A stretch of 55,249 nt of DNA, from positions 1 through 55,249 of the forward strand of contig NZ_PGGC01000077.1 of NCBI RefSeq assembly GCF_002795305.1. The letters run 5' to 3'. Positions 50,401-55,249 of this stretch are shown here, piece by piece (within the stretch, counting starts at the first letter, position 1; every line of letters begins with the position of its first letter). The notes beneath the pieces are model-generated. The model did not search any database. It had not been told where the DNA came from and was given only the letters and a program-made list of their open reading frames with translations. The translations under genes were made by a program, and so were the position numbers. Source of the stretch: Aeromonas cavernicola. Its GTDB lineage: Bacteria; Pseudomonadota; Gammaproteobacteria; Enterobacterales; Aeromonadaceae.

Positions 50401-50484
50401 AAGGTGGTATGGCAGGCCAATTGGTGGACCAGCAGTGAGCCCAAGGCAACTGACGGCAGTTGGAAATCGGTGTGTAGCTACTGA
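47455..50484 (+). CDS. Secreted multi-domain GH18 chitinase
   Basis: A 1009-residue secreted chitinase. A signal peptide ends VQA (about 25). Then a chitin-binding CBM5/12-type module (about 26-78; AYKAGDVVSNAGALYEC), two Ig-like modules (about 85-180 and 185-275; SSPANGGKVSLGRSVAVSG, VAKVELYVDGKKIGED), and the GH18 barrel (about 310-780) with the catalytic FDGVDIDYEYP (DxxDxDxE, acid Glu near 449), SVGGWADTRGF and LMTYDFHGAW. A chitinase-C beta domain (about 805-935) and a second CBM5/12 (about 945-1009; WQANWWTSSEPKATDGSWKSVC) finish it. The family cleaves chitin to GlcNAc oligomers. AAGGAAG before MQQILRP fixes the start. Confidence 0.95.
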   Translation: MQQILRPNRLAMLVALATVPAWVQAAYPTYQAGTAYKAGDVVSNAGALYECKEFPYSGWCGASSYHYAPGVGVVWADAWKLFGGEISLPAFGVAVSSPAVGSAVNEGAPVALALTLNGSSSALVKVEYLVDGKLVATASAAPWSASWNAAGVGAHALKARALDKDGKVLSEADSSFNVAAVAAPEAPKASISSPANGGKVSLGRSVAVSGNVIDANNDVAKVELYVDGKKIGEDTSAPWQVNWTPSAKGSAALKWVVTDKASLIGESVAVTVNVEEAALPPTGGNLSCDIRQVYRPDGYECMGDDHARRVIGYFTSWRTGKNGLPAYLVSDIPWNKITHINYAFAAVDEQSYQVKVDDSATKMTWDGVPGAEMDPEFAYKGHFNLLSKYKKQYPDVKTLISVGGWADTRGFYTATTKGDCSVNTAGINTLADSAVSFIRQYGFDGVDIDYEYPTSMKDAGNPNDFPLSNQCRAKLFANYEVLMKTLRARLDNAGTEDGRKYMLTIASPASAYLLRGMENFQVTQYLDYVNLMTYDFHGAWNHFVGHNAALFDNNADPELSHWGVYSQAQFGGIGYLNAAWSAHYFRGALAAGKINIGVPYYTRGWQGVSGGSHGLGGKAALPSQNQCQPGTGGSTVPCGNGAVGIDNIWHDLDKNGKEIGGGAVPMWHAKNLENAASLGITTLPSYGTAWGLDPNNPAHVMQGKYVRYYDDKAQAPWLWNEEKKVFLSTEDEESMGKKLDYIIKRGLGGVMFWEMAGDYAFDPAKNEYGMGSTLTTLAYDKFAKATPYNNKQNDQAAPSAQLDIQVSLSGFKEGDSNYPINPKLKLVNKSTQTIPGGARIEFLMPTSTSDTITDQSGMGLKVVESGGNDNSEGIAGEKDFHKVAMNLPSWQTLAPGAEIEVAMTYYLPAAGVPSGMRIISGSQTIGLKAEFPSLPEAVLAGGGGNPGGATCSSQNINPAAYKAYPSWPQGDHANAGDRITHNKVVWQANWWTSSEPKATDGSWKSVCSY

Positions 50485-50504
50485 TCTAACCGTCTACGTC
50501 ATGA

Positions 50505-50530
50505 AGTGAGGCCTTGGCCTCACTTTTTTA
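50505..50530 (+). terminator. Chitinase terminator
   Basis: A perfect 9-bp stem (AGTGAGGCC / GGCCTCACT) with a 2-base loop and T-run, 20 bp after the stop. Confidence 0.9.
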
Positions 50531-50541
50531 TTTTTACACAT

Positions 50542-50590
50542 TGGCCGATAAGAAAATGGCCTGATTTCTGGAACGTGGCCGATAAGAAAA
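50542..50590 (+). promoter_or_regulatory. Tandem GCCGATAA motifs before cheV (FliA-like -10)
   Basis: The 15-mer TGGCCGATAAGAAAA occurs at 50542-50556 and again at 50576-50590. GCCGATAA is the -10 consensus of the flagellar sigma factor FliA, suited to a chemotaxis gene. Neither copy has a good -35 (TAAAGTTT) at the usual distance, so the assignment is tentative. Confidence 0.4.
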
Positions 50591-50656
50591 GAGCCAGCGT
50601 TTACCAGCGTGGTTCCCTACAATGAAATAAATTATCACTCGGATGGATGGCAGCAT

Positions 50657-51601
50657 ATGGCGAGCATATTAGATTCAGTTGATCAGCGAACTCAGTTGGT
50701 GGGAGAGAACCGCCTGGAGTTGTTGATGTTCCGCTTGGGCTCCAAACAACTGTTTGCAATCAACGTTTTTAAGGTTAGAGAGGTCGTTAAACTACCCAGC
50801 CTGAACAAAATGCCGGGGGCACATCACAACATCAGTGGGATTGCCAATATTCGTGGCATTTCTATCCCAGTGATCAATCTGCGTAGTGCCATTGGGATGC
50901 GGCCTGTGCCTATTAATAGTGAAGATAATCTCATCATTACCGAATACAACCGTACTATTCAGGGCTTTTTAGTGGGTCAGGTGGCCAATATCGTCAACAT
51001 GACTTGGAAAGATATTTTGCCCCCCCCTCGTTCTGCGGGCCGATCGAATTACCTCACTGCAATTACCCGTGTTTTTAGGGAGGGAAATGAAGAGATCGTC
51101 GAGATCATCGATGTGGAAAAGGTGCTGGCCGAGATCATTACCTATGACATTCGTATCTCTGATGGGGTGCTAGACAGCGGCATCTTGCCCGAGATGCATG
51201 GCCGCAAGGTGTTGATTGTCGATGATTCCAGCACGGCCCGCCGCTTGGTTCGTGAAACCCTTCTTCAATTGGGGCTTGAGGTGCTCGAGTGCCAAGATGG
51301 GTTGCAAGCCCTCAGCTTACTGAAAGGCTGGTGCGATGAAGGCAAAAAAGTAACAGACGAAATTCTATTGATGATCACCGATGCTGAGATGCCGGAGATG
51401 GATGGTTATCGGCTGACCCATGAAGTACGCAGTGATCCCCGGATGTCCGATCTCTTTGTGGCTCTCAATACCTCGCTGAGTGGCAACTTCAATGAGGCCA
51501 TGGTCAAAAAGGTGGGATGTGATCGTCTTATTTCTAAGTTTCAACCCGATTTGTTGGTGGGGGTCGCACAAGAGCGACTGCGTCAGGTGCTCGGGCGCTA
51601 A
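50657..51601 (+). CDS. cheV: Chemotaxis coupling protein CheV
   Basis: A 314-residue fusion of a CheW coupling domain (about 15-160; LMFRLGSKQLFAINVFKVREVV, ISGIANIRGISIPVINLR) and a CheY-like receiver (about 185-310; VLIVDDSSTARR acidic pair, phospho-Asp in MITDAEMPEMDGY, and the later conserved Lys in DRLISKFQ). It links receptors to CheA and is phosphorylated as an adaptation or phosphate sink. The frame begins 48 nt earlier, but MASILDSVDQR has GGATGG upstream and is the family start. A stand-alone gene. Confidence 0.95.
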   Translation: MASILDSVDQRTQLVGENRLELLMFRLGSKQLFAINVFKVREVVKLPSLNKMPGAHHNISGIANIRGISIPVINLRSAIGMRPVPINSEDNLIITEYNRTIQGFLVGQVANIVNMTWKDILPPPRSAGRSNYLTAITRVFREGNEEIVEIIDVEKVLAEIITYDIRISDGVLDSGILPEMHGRKVLIVDDSSTARRLVRETLLQLGLEVLECQDGLQALSLLKGWCDEGKKVTDEILLMITDAEMPEMDGYRLTHEVRSDPRMSDLFVALNTSLSGNFNEAMVKKVGCDRLISKFQPDLLVGVAQERLRQVLGR

Positions 51602-51637
51602 GCGTGCACCAGCGCCGAACAACGGGGGGTGGCAAGC

Positions 51638-51681
51638 ATCGATAAAACAGATCCCGCTTCGGCGGGATCTGTTTTATCGAT
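51638..51681. terminator. Bidirectional terminator cheV / tesA
   Basis: A perfect 20-bp inverted repeat (ATCGATAAAACAGATCCCGC and complement) around a TTCG tetraloop. The outer A/T part gives T-rich ends on both strands between the convergent genes. Confidence 0.92.
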
Positions 51682-51728
51682 AGGGCATCCTGTTATGAAC
51701 GCTTGTTTTGGTTCGCTGGGCTTGGTGA

Positions 51729-52340
51729 TCAGTGGCCAAGTAAAGGGGCCATAAAGCGCGCAACCTTGTCTCGGATCAGCGGTTGGGCAGCAGGGGTGGG
51801 GTGGATGCCATCGTTCATCATAAGTTCAGGGCGCAGGACAATATCATCCATAAAAAAGGGGAGTAGCGGCAGTTGGTTGGTGTTCGCCAAGTCAGGAAAA
51901 ATCTGCTCAAACTGGCGTAAGTAGCGCGCGCCATAGTTACGGGGTAGCTGGATCTGGGTCAACACCACTTTGGTCTTGCGCTCTTGGGCCAATGCAATCA
52001 TCTTGGCCAAATTCTGCCGAGTAATCGCTGGCGCAAAACCACGTAGGCCGTCGTTACCACCTAGTTCGATCAGCAGCCAATCTGGTTGATGGGTGGCCAA
52101 CAGCGCTGGTAGCCGCGCCACTGCGCCTTGGGTCGTTTCCCCACTGACACTGGCATTGATCAAGCGGTGCTCGCCCCCTTCGTCTTGCCATTGCTGATTG
52201 AGCAAGGCGGGCCAACTTTGTTCAATTGGCATTTGATAACCAGCGCTGAGACTATCACCAAGCACTAGCAGGGTTTGGCTCTGGGCGCTGGCCACCAGCG
52301 AGCCCAGACCCACGAACAGAATGAGTAACGCGCGTTTCAT
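51729..52340 (-). CDS. tesA: Multifunctional acyl-CoA thioesterase I / lysophospholipase L1
   Basis: A 203-residue periplasmic SGNH hydrolase. A signal peptide ends ASA (near residue 20); then block I GDSLSAGYQ with the nucleophile Ser, block II NASVSGETTQG (Gly), block III GGNDGLRG (Asn), and block V DGIHPTPAAQP with Asp and His. It cleaves acyl-CoA, lysophospholipid and peptide esters. GGGAG 8 nt before MKRALL decides the start. Divergent from ybbA with a 57-bp gap, as in E. coli. Confidence 0.95.
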   Translation of the reverse strand: MKRALLILFVGLGSLVASAQSQTLLVLGDSLSAGYQMPIEQSWPALLNQQWQDEGGEHRLINASVSGETTQGAVARLPALLATHQPDWLLIELGGNDGLRGFAPAITRQNLAKMIALAQERKTKVVLTQIQLPRNYGARYLRQFEQIFPDLANTNQLPLLPFFMDDIVLRPELMMNDGIHPTPAAQPLIRDKVARFMAPLLGH

Positions 52341-52397
52341 CAATTTAACTCCCATCATGTATTGCGATGAACCGATGGGGACAACAGGACATACAGC

Positions 52398-53093
52398 ATG
52401 AGTTCAACCCCCATTATTGTGGTCAAGGACCTTGGCAAGTCGGTCAACCTTGGCCAAGAAAGCCTCACCATCCTTGAAGGGATCGATCTGCAAGTCAATA
52501 GCGGTGAAACAGTGGCGCTGGTTGGCGCCTCTGGCTCTGGCAAGTCGACCTTGTTGGGGTTATTGGCGGGGTTGGACCTGCCCAGCAGTGGCCGGATTGA
52601 AATTCTCGGTAAATCCCTCGGTGAGCTAGATGAAGAGGGGCGCGCACGGCTGCGTGCCGAGCAGATCGGCTTCATCTTCCAATCTTTTTTGCTGCTGCCG
52701 ACCATGAGTGCCCTGGAAAATGTGATGCTCCCAGCCGAGTTGCGGGGCGAGCGCAATTGTGAACCCCGAGCGCGAGAGTTACTGGCAGCGGTGGGGCTAA
52801 GTGAGCGGCTGCACCATTTACCGCCGCGTCTTTCTGGTGGTGAGCAACAGCGGGTGGCTATCGCGCGGGCGTTCATGACCCGCCCCAGCTTATTACTGGC
52901 CGATGAGCCCACCGGCAACCTTGACAGCAAAACCGGGGAAAAGGTGATTGCGCTGTTGTTCGAACTGAATCGGCAATATGGCACCACGCTGGTGGTGGTG
53001 ACCCATGACCAAACGCTGGCTGAGCGCTGTCAACGCCAGTTGGTGATGGTTGCCGGCAAATTAGAGCGCGAGGTCAGCCATGGTGTGGTGTGA
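52398..53093 (+). CDS. ybbA: ABC transporter ATP-binding protein YbbA
   Basis: A 231-residue ATPase of the LolD/MacB-type family: Walker A GASGSGKST (about 43-51), Q-loop FIFQSFLLLPTMSALENVMLP, signature LSGGEQQRVAIARA, Walker B LLADEPTGNLD and the H-loop in VVVTHD. It pairs with the FtsX-like permease ybbP directly downstream (36 bp). The substrate is not established; the family exports or extracts lipophilic molecules from the membrane. Confidence 0.95.
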   Translation: MSSTPIIVVKDLGKSVNLGQESLTILEGIDLQVNSGETVALVGASGSGKSTLLGLLAGLDLPSSGRIEILGKSLGELDEEGRARLRAEQIGFIFQSFLLLPTMSALENVMLPAELRGERNCEPRARELLAAVGLSERLHHLPPRLSGGEQQRVAIARAFMTRPSLLLADEPTGNLDSKTGEKVIALLFELNRQYGTTLVVVTHDQTLAERCQRQLVMVAGKLEREVSHGVV

Positions 53094-53129
53094 CCGTTGT
53101 GACACAGGGTTCAGGCAGGGGCGAGACCA

Positions 53130-55249
53130 ATGAGGCTGTGGCGACTAGGATGGCGGTTATTGCGCAAAGAGGGGCTGCACGGTGAGTTGCGCTGGTTTGT
53201 CTTGGCGTTGGCGCTCTGTGTGGCCTGTGTGTTGAGTGTGGCACTGGTAGCGGATCGGCTCGACGCTGGGCTTAAGTCATCAGGGCGTGATTTTATTGGT
53301 GGCGATCGGGTGCTGCGTACTGCCAGCGCCCTGCCTGCAGAGTGGTTGCAACAGGCGCAGCAGCAAGGGTTAGCGGTGCAGGCAACGGTGAGCTTTAACA
53401 GCATGTTGTTTCATGGGGATGCGCTGCAGCTGGCATCCATCCGTGCCGTGCCGGATGGTTTCCCCTTCTACGGAACGCTCCAACTGACCCCGGACCGAGC
53501 CCCAGCACCAGGTGAAATTTGGCTCTCTGCTCGCGTGATGCAATTACTGGCGGCCAAGGTCGGCGATGAGTTGGAAGTGGGTAATACTGTGCTCAAGGTT
53601 GCAGGGTTACTGGGGGAGGAACCAGACCAAGGTTTTAGCCCCTTCCTGCTGGCGCCACGAGCGTTGATCCACAGTGCAGATACCGAAGCAACGGGTGCTC
53701 TGTTACCCGGTAGTCGTCAGCAGTGGCGCTATCTATTCAAAGGGGAGCGGGAGGCGCTTGCCCGTTACGAGCGCTGGTTACTGCCGCAATTGCAAACGGG
53801 CCAGAAGTGGATTACCCCCGATGACAGTGAATCAGGGGTAGGGCGCTCGCTGGCCAATGCGGAACGCTTCTTCCGGCTTGCATCCCTTTGCGGGGTGCTG
53901 CTGGGGGCGCTCGCGATGGGGATTGCGGTGCGCCACTTTGCTGAGCGCCAGACCAACATGGTGGCGCTGCTCAAGACGCTAGGGGCCTCGCGTCGCGCCT
54001 TGTGGCAGTTGATGGGGGGGCTATTACTGTCGTTGACTTTGGTCGGGGCGCTGTTGGGATTACTGGCGGGCAGCGCGATGCAGTGGCTCACCCTGCAGCT
54101 GCTGGGGGATCTGCTGCCAGCTGACTTGCCTGCGCCATCATGGCGCCCTTTTGCGCTGGGGGCGGCGGTGGCGCTTTTTATTACCCTGCTCCTCGCGTTT
54201 ATTCCCTTCCTGCGGTTACTCAAAGTGCCCCCATTACGTGTGCTACGCCGTGAATTAGCGGCGAGTATTCCCCCTTGGCTCGCCTTGCCGGTGGGGTTGC
54301 TTGGCCTGTTTGCATTGGTATGGGGCTTTACTGCTGATGTCCGATTGGCGCTGGGCCTAGTCGGCGGCATGGGATTACTGATGGGGCTATTGGCTGGACT
54401 AGTGGCGCTGATGTTACGGCTCGGGGGGCGAGTCCGCGGCCCTCATGCACTGCGGCTGGCGCTGGCACACCTCGCGCGCGAGCGCAGCAGTGGCTTGTTT
54501 CAACTGGCAGGCTTTGCCTTGGCCTTGATGCTGTTTGGCTTGCTGTGGGCAGCGCGGGTTGATCTGGTCGATGAATTTGCTACCCGCTTACCTGCCGATG
54601 CCCCCAATCGATTTCTGGTTAACGTGGCGGACAACGAGCGAGAGGCGATATTGACCGCACTGACCGAGGCGGGTGCTGTCACCTCCGATTTTTATCCCAT
54701 GGTCCGCGGGCGGTTGACCCACATTGCGGGGGAAGCAGTCGGTGAGGGAGCGCCTACCGGGCGTGAAGGGGTGGATCGAGAGCTCAATTTCACCACCACT
54801 ACCCAGCTCCCCGTGGATAACAAGCTAGTGGCTGGCCACTGGCTTGCTGGGCCTGGGGAGGTCTCGGTTGATAGTGAGTTGGCCCAACGGCTTGGCATCA
54901 AGTTGGGGGACATGCTGGCCTTTACCATTGAGGGGCGTAGTTTTGGCGCGCGGGTCAGCAGTTTGCGCAGCGTTAAGTGGGATAACATGCGCCCCAATTT
55001 TTACATGATCTTCTCCGCCGATCTGCTGGCCCCGTTTGGCCAGACTTGGCTGGGCAGCTATCGACTGCCTGCTCAAGGGCGCGCTGCAGAAGTGGAGCTG
55101 ATCCGTCGTCACCCCACGGTGAGCCTCATTGATGTGGATGATCTGATCGCCCGTTTAACCTTGGTGTCGGCACAGGTGAGCCGAGCGCTCGCCTTGATGC
55201 TGGGGCTGGTCACAGTAGCGGCACTGCTGGTGCTGCTGACCCAGACTCA
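53130..55249 (+). CDS. ybbP: FtsX-like ABC permease YbbP (cut by window edge)
   Basis: At least 706 residues, open to the right edge. It begins MRLWRLGWRLLRKEGLHGEL with a first helix (about 21-45), a periplasmic region (GRDFIGGDRVLRTASALP) and then a membrane block near 245-450 whose FtsX motif is MVALLKTLGASRRALWQLMGG; another soluble region and the start of the last helices (LALMLGLVTVAALLVLL) precede the edge. It should form the membrane half of a YbbA2-YbbP2 complex. No stop occurs in the frame. Confidence 0.93.
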   Translation, partial: MRLWRLGWRLLRKEGLHGELRWFVLALALCVACVLSVALVADRLDAGLKSSGRDFIGGDRVLRTASALPAEWLQQAQQQGLAVQATVSFNSMLFHGDALQLASIRAVPDGFPFYGTLQLTPDRAPAPGEIWLSARVMQLLAAKVGDELEVGNTVLKVAGLLGEEPDQGFSPFLLAPRALIHSADTEATGALLPGSRQQWRYLFKGEREALARYERWLLPQLQTGQKWITPDDSESGVGRSLANAERFFRLASLCGVLLGALAMGIAVRHFAERQTNMVALLKTLGASRRALWQLMGGLLLSLTLVGALLGLLAGSAMQWLTLQLLGDLLPADLPAPSWRPFALGAAVALFITLLLAFIPFLRLLKVPPLRVLRRELAASIPPWLALPVGLLGLFALVWGFTADVRLALGLVGGMGLLMGLLAGLVALMLRLGGRVRGPHALRLALAHLARERSSGLFQLAGFALALMLFGLLWAARVDLVDEFATRLPADAPNRFLVNVADNEREAILTALTEAGAVTSDFYPMVRGRLTHIAGEAVGEGAPTGREGVDRELNFTTTTQLPVDNKLVAGHWLAGPGEVSVDSELAQRLGIKLGDMLAFTIEGRSFGARVSSLRSVKWDNMRPNFYMIFSADLLAPFGQTWLGSYRLPAQGRAAEVELIRRHPTVSLIDVDDLIARLTLVSAQVSRALALMLGLVTVAALLVLLTQT

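Noticed and set aside
51638..51681. The 20-bp perfect inverted repeat as a mobile-element end
   Set aside because: Its TTCG loop, T-rich flanks and position between convergent genes fit a bidirectional terminator.

Overview
The window looks like chromosome from an Aeromonas-like gammaproteobacterium. The clues are the gene orders groES-groEL / fxsA / aspA-dcuA, ybeD-lipB-lipA, rlpA-rodA-mrdA-rlmH-rsfS, nadD-holA-lptE-leuS and tesA / ybbA-ybbP, together with a large secreted GH18 chitinase and a CheV chemotaxis adaptor. This assignment is by eye from protein similarity and gene order; no search was run.

Layout. 1-2.6 kb: the 3' end of a tRNA-Ala gene, its terminator, then a two-gene unit of a secreted molybdopterin-fold protein and a membrane GGDEF-EAL protein. 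2.7-6.8 kb: groESL behind a sigma-32-type promoter, a MATE exporter and fxsA. 7.3-14 kb: aspA-dcuA (aspartate to fumarate, C4-dicarboxylate exchange) with a possibly structured leader, a GstA-like protein, an acetyltransferase/DUF1294 pair, dusA and tmaR.

14.2-31.5 kb is the accessory heart of the window: a purine/ureide catabolic island. It holds an IclR-family regulator; an operon of malate synthase, a CitE-like DUF6986-type aldolase and (S)-ureidoglycine aminohydrolase; an operon of hydroxypyruvate isomerase, tartronate semialdehyde reductase and glyoxylate carboligase; a signal-peptide-bearing OHCU decarboxylase; a hydantoin/allantoin-racemase-like protein that lacks one family cysteine; an NCS1 allantoin-type permease; and a row of HIU hydrolase, membrane urate oxidase PuuD with a cytochrome c tail, cytoplasmic OHCU decarboxylase and a UacT-like urate permease. 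Together they would import urate and allantoin, convert urate to allantoin, and send the glyoxylate made from ureidoglycine both to malate and to glycerate. Allantoinase, allantoate amidohydrolase, a ureidoglycolate-cleaving enzyme and glycerate kinase are not in the window. Four promoter regions of the island carry the same 36-bp arrangement of four half-sites (TTYC-N7-GRAA-N6-TTYC-N7-GRAA), a strong candidate operator for the IclR-family protein.

31.7-55.2 kb is mostly core: a lone pseudopilin, lipoate synthesis, cell elongation and wall enzymes, ribosome silencing and 23S methylation, NAD synthesis, DNA polymerase delta, LPS assembly and leuS. These are followed by the 1009-residue chitinase, cheV, tesA and the ybbA-ybbP ABC pair, with ybbP running off the right edge.
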